DNA of 64,000 bases from Mycobacterium yunnanensis (GCF_025823185.1 NZ_JACKVK010000011.1:620615-684614); one strand, 5' to 3'; shown: positions 43,056 through 51,739, numbered from the stretch's first letter. The notes: generated from the sequence alone by a model not told the origin. Program-made: numbers and translations.

Positions 43056-43910
43056 TCAGTCGAGCAGCACGGTGGCGAACGTGCCCACCTCGGTGAAACC
43101 GATGCGGGCGTACGTCGCACGCGCAATCGTGTTGTAGCCGTTGACATACAGACTGGCCGTCCGGCCGCTGCGCACGACCGCCCGAGCCACCGCCGCCGTA
43201 CCGGCGATGCCAAGACCGCGGCCGCGCCAGTCCGGGTGCACCCAGACACCCTGGATCTGACCGACGGCGGGCGACTGCGACCCCACCTCGGCCTTGAACA
43301 CCACCTGGCCGTGTTCGAAACGGGCCCAGGCCCGGCCCGCGGTGATCAGTCCGGCCACCCGACGGCGATAACCGCGACCGCCGTCGCCCATCCGAGGGTC
43401 GACGCCGACTTCCCCGATGAACATGTCGACCGCCGCCACCAGATAGGCGTCGAGCTCTTCGATGCGCACCGGGCGCACCTCCGGGTCGACGGGAGACTGC
43501 GGCGGGCCCGACAGCGCCATCAGGGGCTGGTGCTCGCGGACGTCGCGCGCCGGACCCCACGACCGCTCGAGGCGGTGCCACATCGGCATGACGAGCTCCG
43601 TGCGCCCGACCAGCGACGAGCAGCGGCGTGGCGTGCTGGCGGCCTTGTCGGCGAAGGCGACGAGGTCGGAGATCTCACCGCGCAGGGGAATGAGGTTGGC
43701 GCCGGCGAAGCACAGCGAGTCGCTCGGCCGCCGCCGCGTCCACATCTCGCCGCCGATCGACGTCGGGTCCACCCCGTGGTCGGCCACCCTCGCGGCGACC
43801 ATGCAGGAACCGACCGGATCCTCGTCCAGCACGCGGCACACCATCATGGCGTCACGCACCACCGTGACGCGTCGCTCCTCGGCGAGGCGAAACAGTGGCG
43901 GAGCGGACAT
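43056..43910 (-). CDS. GNAT acetyltransferase with N-terminal DUF4081
   Basis: The 284 residues have a first half (about 1-140) of the DUF4081 type found only before GNAT domains in actinobacteria, and a C-terminal acetyltransferase with the acetyl-CoA loop WVHPDWRGRGLGIAGTAAVAR. It is syntenic with Rv2867c, just downstream of ispG. Substrate unknown. Start ATG 43910. Confidence 0.87.
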   Translation of the reverse strand: MSAPPLFRLAEERRVTVVRDAMMVCRVLDEDPVGSCMVAARVADHGVDPTSIGGEMWTRRRPSDSLCFAGANLIPLRGEISDLVAFADKAASTPRRCSSLVGRTELVMPMWHRLERSWGPARDVREHQPLMALSGPPQSPVDPEVRPVRIEELDAYLVAAVDMFIGEVGVDPRMGDGGRGYRRRVAGLITAGRAWARFEHGQVVFKAEVGSQSPAVGQIQGVWVHPDWRGRGLGIAGTAAVARAVVRSGRTASLYVNGYNTIARATYARIGFTEVGTFATVLLD

Positions 43911-43937
43911 CTGAACCTTCTAGGAACCAGCGGCGGT

Positions 43938-43955
43938 GACCCTGCTCACAGGGTC
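43938..43955. terminator. Hairpin between ispG and the GNAT gene
   Basis: GACCCTG (43938-43944) and CAGGGTC (43949-43955) form a perfect 7-base stem with a 4-base loop, 4 bases after the ispG stop. There is no T-run on the minus-strand side. It could attenuate read-through from the dxr-rip1-ispG operon into the GNAT gene. Confidence 0.45.
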
Positions 43956-43959
43956 GGTT

Positions 43960-45111
43960 TCAGCTTACGGTCACAACGGGTGCGCCGCCCGCATCATTGA
44001 TCCCGGATTGTTCCGCGATCTTCATCGCCTCTTCGATCAACGTCTCGACGATCATCTGTTCGGGCACGGTCTTGATGACTTCGCCCTTGACGAAGATCTG
44101 ACCCTTGCCGTTGCCGGACGCCACGCCGAGGTCCGCCTCGCGGGCCTCGCCGGGACCGTTGACGACGCACCCCATGACCGCGACGCGCAGCGGGACGTCG
44201 AGGCCCTCCAAGCCCGCCGACACCTCGTTGGCCAGGGTGTAGACGTCGACCTGAGCACGTCCGCACGACGGGCACGAGACGATCTCCAGCCCGCGCGGAC
44301 GAAGGTTGAGCGACTCCAGGATCTGGGTGCCGACTTTGATCTCCTCGACCGGCGGTGCCGAGAGGGAGACCCTGATCGTGTCGCCGATACCCCTGGCGAG
44401 CAGTGCGCCGAAGGCGACCGCCGACTTGATGGTGCCCTGGAATGCCGGCCCGGCCTCGGTCACGCCGAGGTGCAGCGGGTAGTCGCACTGTTCGGCGAGC
44501 TGCTCGTAGGCCGCGACCATGATGACGGGATCGTTGTGCTTGACGCTGATCTTGATGTCGCCGAAGCCGTGCTCCTCGAACAGCGACGCCTCCCACAGCG
44601 CCGACTCGACGAGCGCCTCGGGGGTGGCCTTGCCGTACTTTTTCATCAGCCGCGGGTCGAGCGAGCCGGCGTTGACGCCGATGCGGATCGGGATGCCGGC
44701 GGCCCCGGCGGCCTTGGCCACCTCCTTGACCCGGCCGTCGAACTCCTTGATGTTGCCGGGGTTGACGCGCACCGCGGCACACCCGGCGTCGATCGCCGCG
44801 AAGATGTACTTCGGCTGGAAGTGGATGTCGGCGATGACGGGGATGTTGGCCTTCTTGGCGATCGCCGGCAGCGCGTCGGCGTCCTCCTGTCGGGGACACG
44901 CCACCCGCACGATGTCGCAGCCCGAGGCGGTCAGCTCGGCGATCTGCTGCAGCGTGGAGTTGATGTCGTGGGTCTTGGTGGTGCACATCGACTGCACGGC
45001 GATCGGGTAGTCGCTGCCGACACCCACGTTGCCCACCATCAGCTGACGCGTCTTGCGGCGCGGGGACAGCGTTGGCGGCGGCGGTACCGGCAAACCCAGA
45101 CCGACGGTCAT
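43960..45111 (-). CDS. ispG: 4-hydroxy-3-methylbut-2-enyl diphosphate synthase (flavodoxin/ferredoxin)
   Basis: The seventh step of the MEP isoprenoid route, an iron-sulfur enzyme. The 383 residues contain the cluster cysteines in SCPSCGRAQVD and MGCVVNGPGEAREAD, and the TIM-barrel signature VAVQSMCTTKTHD. It follows rip1 and dxr in one operon, so two MEP enzymes flank a membrane protease. Confidence 0.97.
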   Translation of the reverse strand: MTVGLGLPVPPPPTLSPRRKTRQLMVGNVGVGSDYPIAVQSMCTTKTHDINSTLQQIAELTASGCDIVRVACPRQEDADALPAIAKKANIPVIADIHFQPKYIFAAIDAGCAAVRVNPGNIKEFDGRVKEVAKAAGAAGIPIRIGVNAGSLDPRLMKKYGKATPEALVESALWEASLFEEHGFGDIKISVKHNDPVIMVAAYEQLAEQCDYPLHLGVTEAGPAFQGTIKSAVAFGALLARGIGDTIRVSLSAPPVEEIKVGTQILESLNLRPRGLEIVSCPSCGRAQVDVYTLANEVSAGLEGLDVPLRVAVMGCVVNGPGEAREADLGVASGNGKGQIFVKGEVIKTVPEQMIVETLIEEAMKIAEQSGINDAGGAPVVTVS

Positions 45112-45129
45112 GATGACTTCCTTTTCACG

Positions 45130-46359
45130 CTATTGGAACAACTTGATCGGATTGACCAGGTCGGCTGTGACGGTCAGCAACATGTAGCCACCCACGACCA
45201 CCAGGACGACGTACGTCGCGGGCATCAGCTTGAGGTAGTTGACCGGTGCGCCGGCGACCTTGCCGCGCGCCGAGCGGACCATGTTGCGGATCTTCTCGTA
45301 GACGGCGATGGCGATGTGCCCGCCGTCGAAGGGCAGCAGCGGCAGCAGATTCACCACGCCGAGAACGAAGTTCAGTTGGGCCAGGAAGAACCAGAACATC
45401 ACCCAGAGGCCGTGGTCGACGGTCTCGCCGCCGATGATGCTGGCGCCGACGACGCTGATCGGCGTCTCCTTGTCGCGCTCGCCCCCGCCGATGGCGTCGA
45501 CGAGCGCACCCATCTTGCTGGGGATCTTGGCCAGCGACTTGCCGAGTTCGACCATCAGGTCGCCGGTGAAGGCGACCGTGGCGGGCACGGCCGAGAGGGG
45601 GTTGTACTGCGTGGGCTCGAAGCTCGCGGCCGCGATGCCGACGGCGCCGACCTTGGTAGGCGCGGCGGCGTCACCCTTGGTGAAGCGCTGAGTCTGGGTG
45701 ACGTCGACGGTGGTGGTGAATTCCTCGGTGCGGCCGTTCTCGGTGCGCTGCACGACGAACGGCGTCGGCGCGTTCAGCTTGCGGACGGCGGCGACCATCT
45801 GCTCGAAGGTGTTCACGTCGGTGTCGCCCACCTTGACCACGGTGTCGCCAGGCTTGATTCCGGCCGCCGCGGCGGGACCGGGACCGGTGCACTCCCCCAT
45901 CTTCTCCTTGGAGACCTGAGAGGCGACGCACGCCGTCTCACCGACGATCGCGGTGGTCGGCGGATGCAGGTTGGGTAGCCCCCACACGATCGCGATGCCG
46001 TAGATCAGCACGAGCCCGATCACGAAGTTCATCGCGGGACCGGCGAACAGCACCGCGACCCGCTTCCAGACCTTCTGGCGGAACATCGCGTACGGCCGGT
46101 CCTCGGGTGACAGTTCCTCGACCGACGTCATGCCGGCGATGTCGCAGAAGCCGCCGAGGGGAACGGCCTTGACGCCGTATTCGGTGTAGCCGAGTCGGTT
46201 GCGGCGCTTCGTCGACCACAGCGTCGGGCCGAACCCGACGAAGTAGCGGCGCACCTTCATCCCGGTGGCTCGCGCCACCCACATGTGACCGCATTCGTGC
46301 AGCGCCACCGACAGCAAGATGGCCAGTGCGAACAGCACAATGCCCAGTGCGAACATCAT
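45130..46359 (-). CDS. rip1: Site-2 intramembrane metalloprotease Rip1
   Basis: Cleaves anti-sigma factors within the membrane to release sigma factors; in M. tuberculosis it controls SigK, SigL and SigM pathways and virulence. The 409 residues have the zinc motif HECGH in the first helix (VALHECGHMW), a PDZ domain (GIKPGDTVVKVGDTDV) and the C-terminal LLPFDGGHI metal-ligand motif. The ATG at 46359 overlaps the dxr stop (ATGA), and a second ATG is at 46356. Its link to SigK is notable because the SigK-type FAS1 genes are 1.3 kb away. Confidence 0.96.
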   Translation of the reverse strand: MMFALGIVLFALAILLSVALHECGHMWVARATGMKVRRYFVGFGPTLWSTKRRNRLGYTEYGVKAVPLGGFCDIAGMTSVEELSPEDRPYAMFRQKVWKRVAVLFAGPAMNFVIGLVLIYGIAIVWGLPNLHPPTTAIVGETACVASQVSKEKMGECTGPGPAAAAGIKPGDTVVKVGDTDVNTFEQMVAAVRKLNAPTPFVVQRTENGRTEEFTTTVDVTQTQRFTKGDAAAPTKVGAVGIAAASFEPTQYNPLSAVPATVAFTGDLMVELGKSLAKIPSKMGALVDAIGGGERDKETPISVVGASIIGGETVDHGLWVMFWFFLAQLNFVLGVVNLLPLLPFDGGHIAIAVYEKIRNMVRSARGKVAGAPVNYLKLMPATYVVLVVVGGYMLLTVTADLVNPIKLFQ

Positions 46360-47528
46360 CTTGTTGCTACGACCTCCCGTGCTGCTTCCTTCACCGCGAC
46401 GCCAGCGGCTGCCCTGGCCCAGTCCTGAGCGGCGAGTACGTCGTCCACGGTAGCCGGTTCCGCCGACCACTGGTCGGCACCGCGCAGGACCTCGGCGACG
46501 ATTCGGACGATGGCGGGGAATCGGATGCGTCCGGCGAGGAAGGCCTCGGCGGCCTCTTCGTTGGCGGCGTTGTAGACCGCGGTCAGGCAGCCACCCCTGG
46601 TGCCGGCCTCCCGCGCAAGGGCCACCGCGGGGAAGACGTCGTCGTCGAGCGGCTCGAACGTCCAGGTCGAGGCCGTGGTCCAGTCACACGACCTGGCCGC
46701 GCCCGGGACGCGCGCCGGCCATCCCAGCGCAAGGGCGATCGGCAGCTTCATGTCGGGCGGGCTGGCCTGGGCGATCGTCGAGCCGTCGACGAAGGTGACC
46801 ATCGAGTGCACGATCGACTGCGGGTGGACCACGACGTCGATCCGGTCGTAGGGCACGCCGAAGAGCAGATGCGTCTCGATCAACTCCAGGCCCTTGTTGA
46901 CCAGCGAGGCCGAGTTCAGCGTGTTCATCGGACCCATCGACCAGGTGGGGTGAGCCCCGGCCTGCTCGGGGGTGACGCCCTCGAGGTCGGCGGCGGGCCA
47001 ACCGCGGAAGGGGCCACCCGAGGCGGTCAACACCAACCGGTCGACCTCGGCGGCGGTGCCGCCGCGGAGGCACTGCGCCAAGGCAGAGTGCTCGGAGTCC
47101 ACCGGCACCAACTGGCCGGGGGCCGCGGCCTTGAGCACCAGGGGGCCGCCGGCGATCAGCGACTCCTTGTTGGCCAGCGCCAGCCGTGCGCCCGAGTCGA
47201 GGGCGGCCAGGGTGGGGCGAAGTCCGAGCGCGCCGACGAGTGCGTTGAGGACGACGTCGGCCTCGGTGTTCTCGACCAGGCGTGTCGCCGCGTCGTCCCC
47301 GGCGTAGGTGACGTCCCCGAGTCGGTCGGCAGCGGCGGTCGAGGCGACCGCGACGTTGGTGACGCCGGTCTCGGCGCGCTGGCGGGCCAGCACATCGGGG
47401 TTGGCGCCGCCTGCGGCGAGCCCGACCACCTCGAAGCGGTCCGGGTTGGCGGCGATGACCTCGAGGGCCTGGGTGCCGATGGAACCGGTGCTGCCAAGTA
47501 CGAGTACGCGCACGCGATCCGAGTTCAC
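46356..47528 (-). CDS. dxr: 1-deoxy-D-xylulose 5-phosphate reductoisomerase
   Basis: The second step of the MEP route, target of fosmidomycin. The 390 residues have the NADPH loop LGSTGSIGTQAL near the N-terminus, the metal site in VPVDSEHSALAQCLRGG, the flexible loop SGGPFRG and HPTWSMGPMNTLNSASL. The start is GTG 47528 (VNSDRVRVLVLG); there is no strong ribosome binding site and a longer in-frame GTG reading exists upstream. First gene of the dxr-rip1-ispG operon. Confidence 0.95.
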   Translation of the reverse strand: MNSDRVRVLVLGSTGSIGTQALEVIAANPDRFEVVGLAAGGANPDVLARQRAETGVTNVAVASTAAADRLGDVTYAGDDAATRLVENTEADVVLNALVGALGLRPTLAALDSGARLALANKESLIAGGPLVLKAAAPGQLVPVDSEHSALAQCLRGGTAAEVDRLVLTASGGPFRGWPAADLEGVTPEQAGAHPTWSMGPMNTLNSASLVNKGLELIETHLLFGVPYDRIDVVVHPQSIVHSMVTFVDGSTIAQASPPDMKLPIALALGWPARVPGAARSCDWTTASTWTFEPLDDDVFPAVALAREAGTRGGCLTAVYNAANEEAAEAFLAGRIRFPAIVRIVAEVLRGADQWSAEPATVDDVLAAQDWARAAAGVAVKEAAREVVATR

Positions 47529-47609
47529 CGGTCCATTGTGCCGCGTCACCCGCTCCGTGACGAAAGTGCGATCCGAATGTGACGCGGATATGACGGCGCA
47601 GCTCACATT

Positions 47610-47636
47610 CCATCCATGTTCACAGTCACGGCGAAT
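47610..47636 (+). promoter_or_regulatory. SigK-like promoter before the MPT83-type gene
   Basis: CCATCC (47610-47615), 15 bases, then GCGAAT (47631-47636). This is close to the SigK words I recall for M. tuberculosis mpt83/mpt70 (CCATCC and CCGAAT with 16-17 bases between), with a slightly shorter spacer. It lies 54 bases before the start codon, which leaves room for a leader. Confidence 0.55.
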
Positions 47637-47690
47637 GCCCGATGAGGACGGCGGCACGAGCCGTCCCGGACACATTGGAGTGATCACGTC

Positions 47691-48380
47691 ATGAACTCAG
47701 CACACCGCAAGGCGATTGCTGCGCTAGGCCTGACCGCCGTAGCCGTCATGGGCACCGCCGCATGCTCGAAGGAAGAGGCCAGCTCGACCGCGAGCTCGAT
47801 CTCCAGCAGTGCCAGCAGCATCTCCTCGAGTGTGGCGAGCAGCTCGTCGTCGAGCGCCCCCATGACCGGTACCGCTGATCCCGCGTCCGACCTGGTCGGC
47901 ACCGGTTGCGCCGGCTACGCCGAGAAGGTGCCCGAGGGCGCCGGCTCCGTGGCCGGCATGGCCAAGGACCCGGTGGCCACCGCTGCCTCGAACAACCCGC
48001 TCCTCACCACGCTGACGGCAGCGGTGTCCGGCAAGCTCAACCCCGGCGTGAACCTGGTCGACACCCTCAACGGTGGCCAGTTCACCGTGCTCGCGCCGAC
48101 TGATGACGCGTTCGCGAAGATCGACGCGGCGACCCTCGAGAAGCTCAAGACGGACGCCCCGTTGCTCACCAGCATCCTGACCTACCACGTGATTCCCGGT
48201 CAGCTGAGCCCCGCTCAGGTCGCCGGCAAGCACAAGACGGTCGAGGGCGGCGAGGTGACCGTGACCGGTGAGGGCGAGGGCCTGAAGTTCGACCAGTCCG
48301 GCCTGGTGTGTGGCGGCGTCAAGACTGCCAACGCGACCGTGTACATGGTCGACACCGTCTTGATGCCCCCCGCCAAGTAA
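47691..48380 (+). CDS. FAS1-domain lipoprotein, MPT83 type
   Basis: A 229-residue surface lipoprotein. The signal peptide ends at lipobox GTAAC (Cys25). A Ser-rich linker (about 31-58) leads to a single FAS1 domain (about 70-229) with the H1 box FTVLAPTDDAF and the YH motif LTYHVIPG. FAS1 proteins mediate adhesion to surfaces and other cells. It is the first of a tandem pair; in M. tuberculosis the homologous pair is split by dipZ, which is absent here. ATG 47691 follows GGAGTGATCACGTC. Confidence 0.93.
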   Translation: MNSAHRKAIAALGLTAVAVMGTAACSKEEASSTASSISSSASSISSSVASSSSSSAPMTGTADPASDLVGTGCAGYAEKVPEGAGSVAGMAKDPVATAASNNPLLTTLTAAVSGKLNPGVNLVDTLNGGQFTVLAPTDDAFAKIDAATLEKLKTDAPLLTSILTYHVIPGQLSPAQVAGKHKTVEGGEVTVTGEGEGLKFDQSGLVCGGVKTANATVYMVDTVLMPPAK

Positions 48381-48406
48381 CAACGGCTCCAACAGAACCC
48401 GCGGGC

Positions 48407-48446
48407 GGTGTCCCGCCGCACATCCCCCCGTACGCGGCGGGACACC
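48407..48446. terminator. 13-base perfect hairpin between the FAS1 genes
   Basis: GGTGTCCCGCCGC (48407-48419) and GCGGCGGGACACC (48434-48446) form a perfect 13-base stem around a 14-base loop. It lies 26 bases after the first FAS1 stop. No T-run follows, as is common for mycobacterial terminators. Its last bases overlap the CCATCC word of the next gene, so it could end the first transcript or set the ratio of the two products. Confidence 0.6.
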
Positions 48447-48471
48447 ATCCGTGTCTGCTTCACCAACGAAG
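48445..48471 (+). promoter_or_regulatory. Possible second SigK-like promoter
   Basis: CCATCC (48445-48450), 15 bases, then ACGAAG (48466-48471), the same spacing as before the first FAS1 gene. The -10 word overlaps the GAAGGAAG ribosome binding site of the MPT70-type gene, so an mRNA started here would lack it. This makes the call weak. Confidence 0.3.
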
Positions 48472-48484
48472 GAAGTCGAATCCC

Positions 48485-49096
48485 GTGAAACTTACTGACA
48501 AGACCAAGAAGGCCGTCACCGGCACCTCGATCGCAGCGCTGGCCGTTGCCGGACTGCTGACCTCCACCGGCATCGCACAGGCCGCACCGGCCGAGGGCCT
48601 CGTCGGCAACAGCTGTGCCGCCTACGCCAAGGAAGTTCCGACCGGACCCGGGTCGGTCGAAGGCATGTCGATGGACCCGGTCGCCACGGCCGCGTCGAAC
48701 AACCCCATGCTCACCACGCTGACCGCGGCGGTCTCGGGTCAGCTCAACCCCGAGGTCAACCTGGTGGACACGCTGAACAGCGGTGAGTTCACGGTGTTCG
48801 CCCCGACCGACGACGCGTTCAAGAAGATCGATCCGGCGACCATCGACAAGCTCAAGGTCGACGCGCCGCTGCTGACCAGCATCCTGACCTACCACGTGGT
48901 TCCGGGTCGGCTGAGCCCCGAGCAGGTCGTCGGCACGCACAAGACGGTCGAGGGTGGCGAGGTCACCGTGACCGGCATGGGCCCCGAGCTCAAGGTCAAC
49001 GACGCAGGCCTGGTGTGCGGTGGCGTGCAGACCGCCAACGCCACGGTCTACATGATCGACACCGTTCTGATGCCTCCGGCTCCCCCGGCGATGTAA
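48485..49096 (+). CDS. Secreted FAS1-domain protein, MPT70 type
   Basis: A 203-residue protein with a cleavable signal peptide ending AQA (residues 31-33), no lipobox, and one FAS1 domain with FTVFAPTDDAF and LTYHVVPG. Over the FAS1 part it is very close to the upstream lipoprotein, with long shared runs such as DPVATAASNNP and TSILTYHV, showing a tandem duplication into an anchored and a secreted form. GTG 48485 is preceded by GAAGGAAG. Confidence 0.93.
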   Translation: MKLTDKTKKAVTGTSIAALAVAGLLTSTGIAQAAPAEGLVGNSCAAYAKEVPTGPGSVEGMSMDPVATAASNNPMLTTLTAAVSGQLNPEVNLVDTLNSGEFTVFAPTDDAFKKIDPATIDKLKVDAPLLTSILTYHVVPGRLSPEQVVGTHKTVEGGEVTVTGMGPELKVNDAGLVCGGVQTANATVYMIDTVLMPPAPPAM

Positions 49097-49128
49097 GAAC
49101 ACCAGTTCGCCGACGGGGCGGTCCGGGC

Positions 49129-50703
49129 TCAGGCCTGGGCCGCCTCGTTGCGTTGGCGCTCGTATCGGACGCGATCGGCGCGATCCCGGGCGCGGGTGAT
49201 TCTGCGCCGCGGCATGGTGAGCCCGGCGGTGTGCGGCGTGGGTCGCCCGGTGGTCGTGACCGTCGCGGTGGGTCTGCTCAGTTCGGGGAACAGCAGTCGG
49301 CTGCCCGGCGTGGTGACGAACTCTTTGCCGTCGGGTGCGGTCCAGATGACGGTGCCGTCGTCGAGTTGCCTGTCCCGCCAACCATTCTCACCACCCCAGA
49401 AGGTCTTGAGCAGATGGTGTCGACGGCAGACGCACTTGAGGTTGGACGCGGCCGTGGGGCCATGCGGCCACGGGATCGTGTGATCGATGTCGGTCTGGCT
49501 GGCGGGCACGCGGCAGCCCGGGAAGCGGCACGTCATGTCGCGGCAGCGCACGAAGTCGGCCAGCTTCCTCGACGGTCGGTACCGGTTCTCCGGTGAGGCT
49601 TGTCCAGGGTGCACGATCCGGGTGATGGTCGCCCCGATGGTGGCGCGGCAGGCAAGAGCACCGGGAAGGAATTGGCCGCCCATCAACGCCGCGGGGCGTA
49701 GTGAGGCCAGCCGAGCGGGAGTTGGGGTCATCGCTTCGGTGAGGGTGAGGTCGCGAAGGGGTTTGTCGAATAGCGGTGGTTCTTCCCCGTCGATGGCTGC
49801 TCGCTCGGCGGCCGCGGTGGGCTCGTCGGTGTCCGCGGGGGTCTCCGTTGGCGGCGCAGGTGTTTCGTGCCTCGGCGCTGACGGCCCAGGCGCCGGGTCG
49901 GCCAGCGTGTCTTCACTGGCGATGACGTAGACCACCACGCCCGTGGCGGGCGGGTCTTGGGCGGCCGGGCAGTCGTCGTTGCCGCACAGGCAGGCCATAC
50001 GGTCGGTCCCGATGGCGCCGATGGCGTCGGCGCGGAGTTGGTCGGCGGTCCGGGGATCATCCGGGCAGACAGTGGCGGCCAGGTTCTTCAGTCGTGCCTG
50101 GAACGCCTTGGCGTCGTGGGCGAACAGGGTGGCCAACACCGTGGCCAGGCCGCTGCCGTCCTCCTCGATGCGCACCTCAACCGACCGGCCTCGTGCCTTG
50201 GTCTCGTCCCGCCGCACCGCGTGCGGGTCGACCTGCGCCACGGAGACGTCGATGGCCTTCTCGGTCTTGTCGACCGACCGCGGTTCCCAGTCCCCGAACG
50301 CCTCGGCCAGCAGGCCGTCGAGTGCACGCAGGGCATCGGGGTCGATCACCAGGGCGCCGCGGTGCACCACGGTCTTCACCAACGCATAGGTGATCAACCC
50401 TTCCGCGAACACGGCAGCCACGCGAGGGAACCGGTCGTGCAACGCCACCGCGACCAACAGCTGGTGGGAGGCGGTGCCGGGAGTGATGTTCTGTGCGGCG
50501 CCGATGTGGGCGGCGACGGCGTCGAGGTTGTCCAGGCACCACTGGTCGCGATCGGCGGACCCGGAGGCGGCATGTGCCTCGTCGAGCATCGCGGCCATCG
50601 TCGCCACCCGTTGAGCGCAGGCCGCGTTCTCCACCCGCGCCCACGACGACAGCGCCCCGGCACCGCGGGTGCCAGTCGTCGCGTCCACCAAGTCGTCGAA
50701 CAT
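49129..50703 (-). CDS. DUF222/HNH (13E12-family) protein
   Basis: The 524 residues begin with a DUF222 helical domain (about 1-330) typical of mycobacterial 13E12-repeat proteins, followed by an Ala/Pro/Thr-rich linker and an HNH nuclease domain with CRFPGCRVPASQTDIDHTIP and CVCRRHHLLKT. Such proteins are many-copy in mycobacteria and some are DNA-damage-induced or mobile-element-linked. The HNH residues look intact. It is unrelated to its neighbours and converges on the FAS1 pair. Confidence 0.9.
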   Translation of the reverse strand: MFDDLVDATTGTRGAGALSSWARVENAACAQRVATMAAMLDEAHAASGSADRDQWCLDNLDAVAAHIGAAQNITPGTASHQLLVAVALHDRFPRVAAVFAEGLITYALVKTVVHRGALVIDPDALRALDGLLAEAFGDWEPRSVDKTEKAIDVSVAQVDPHAVRRDETKARGRSVEVRIEEDGSGLATVLATLFAHDAKAFQARLKNLAATVCPDDPRTADQLRADAIGAIGTDRMACLCGNDDCPAAQDPPATGVVVYVIASEDTLADPAPGPSAPRHETPAPPTETPADTDEPTAAAERAAIDGEEPPLFDKPLRDLTLTEAMTPTPARLASLRPAALMGGQFLPGALACRATIGATITRIVHPGQASPENRYRPSRKLADFVRCRDMTCRFPGCRVPASQTDIDHTIPWPHGPTAASNLKCVCRRHHLLKTFWGGENGWRDRQLDDGTVIWTAPDGKEFVTTPGSRLLFPELSRPTATVTTTGRPTPHTAGLTMPRRRITRARDRADRVRYERQRNEAAQA

Positions 50704-50748
50704 GAACCCAGTTTACGGCGACGGTCTGACGAAAAACGTTCTGCTACA

Positions 50749-50782
50749 GGCGTTCTGTGGATGAACGCCGCACTGTGGACAA
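50749..50782. promoter_or_regulatory. Hairpin and DnaA-box-like words before the DUF222-HNH gene
   Basis: TTGTCCACA, the usual mycobacterial DnaA box, occurs on the minus strand (50782-50774), and a weaker TCATCCACA lies 18 bases away (50764-50756). The weaker one sits in the loop of a 7-base hairpin, GGCGTTC (50749-50755) and GAACGCC (50763-50769). All are 45-80 bases before the gene start. Confidence 0.35.
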
Positions 50783-50818
50783 CCCCAACCTGACGCCCAG
50801 AAATGTCGGCCCTGTGTG

Positions 50819-51739
50819 CTAGCCCGGCGGCGGGAAGTTCTCCCGCCAGTGCCGGGCGATGTCCACCCTGCGCGGAATCCACACCCCGTCGTGAGCCTGC
50901 ACGTGGTCGAGGAACCGGCCGAGAGCGGCGATGCGCGCGGGCCGTCCGGCGAGCCGACAGTGCAGGCCTACCGACAACATCTTCGGAGCGCCCGCCACAC
51001 CCTCGGCGTACAAGACGTCGAACGCGTCGCGCAGATAGGTGAAGAACTCCCCGCCAGAGGGGAACCCACTCGCGGCGACGTACTTCATGTCGTTGGTGTC
51101 CAACGTGTAGGGCACGACGAGGTGGTCGCGGCCCGAGACCGTCGTCCAATACGGCAGGTCGTCGGCGTAGGAGTCCGAGTCGTACAGGAAGCCACCGTGT
51201 TCGACGACGAGCGCACGGGTGTTGGGTGAATCCCTGCCGGTGTACCAGCCCAACGGGGCCTCCCCGGTCAGCTCGGTCAGGATGCGCACCGCCTCCGCCA
51301 TCTCGACGCGCTCGACCTCCTCGTCGACCAACTGATAGCTCCGCCACTTGAGGCCGTGGCAGGCGATCTCGTCGCCCCGCGACAGGAAGGCCGCCACCGC
51401 TTCCGGGTTGCGGGCCAGCGCCGTCGCCACACCGAAGATGGTCAACGGCAGGCCGCGGTCGTCGAACATCCGCAACACGCGCCACAGACCCGCCCGCGAA
51501 CCGTACTCGTAGAGCGATTCCATGCTCATGTGGCGATTTGGAAACGCCTGTGCACCAATGATTTCCGAAAGGAACGTCTCGGAGGACTCGTCACCGTGCA
51601 GGACGTTGTTCTCGCCGCCCTCCTCGTAGTTGAGGACGAACTGCACGGCGAGGTGAGCGCCACCGGGCCAGTGCGGATTCGGCGGATGCGGCCCGTACCC
51701 CACCATGTCGCGGGGATAGTCGTCGGTCGTCGGCGTCAT
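50819..51739 (-). CDS. puuE: PuuE-type allantoinase (polysaccharide deacetylase family)
   Basis: Hydrolyses allantoin to allantoate in purine degradation, without metal. The 306 residues match the PuuE signature: YPRDMVGYG, FVLNYEEGGENNVLHGD (the deacetylase metal Asp is replaced), SEIIGAQAFPNRHMSMESLYEYG, PLGWYTGRDSPNTR and FLYDSDSYADDLPYW. ATG 51739. No other ureide gene is near; it is divergent from the photolyase gene by a 90-base gap. Confidence 0.87.
   Translation of the reverse strand: MTPTTDDYPRDMVGYGPHPPNPHWPGGAHLAVQFVLNYEEGGENNVLHGDESSETFLSEIIGAQAFPNRHMSMESLYEYGSRAGLWRVLRMFDDRGLPLTIFGVATALARNPEAVAAFLSRGDEIACHGLKWRSYQLVDEEVERVEMAEAVRILTELTGEAPLGWYTGRDSPNTRALVVEHGGFLYDSDSYADDLPYWTTVSGRDHLVVPYTLDTNDMKYVAASGFPSGGEFFTYLRDAFDVLYAEGVAGAPKMLSVGLHCRLAGRPARIAALGRFLDHVQAHDGVWIPRRVDIARHWRENFPPPG

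Noticed and set aside
50727..50744. LexA/SOS box before the DUF222-HNH gene (CGAA-N4-GTTC)
   Set aside because: The half-sites are one base too close compared with the mycobacterial TCGAAC-N4-GTTCGA box and the flanking bases do not match.
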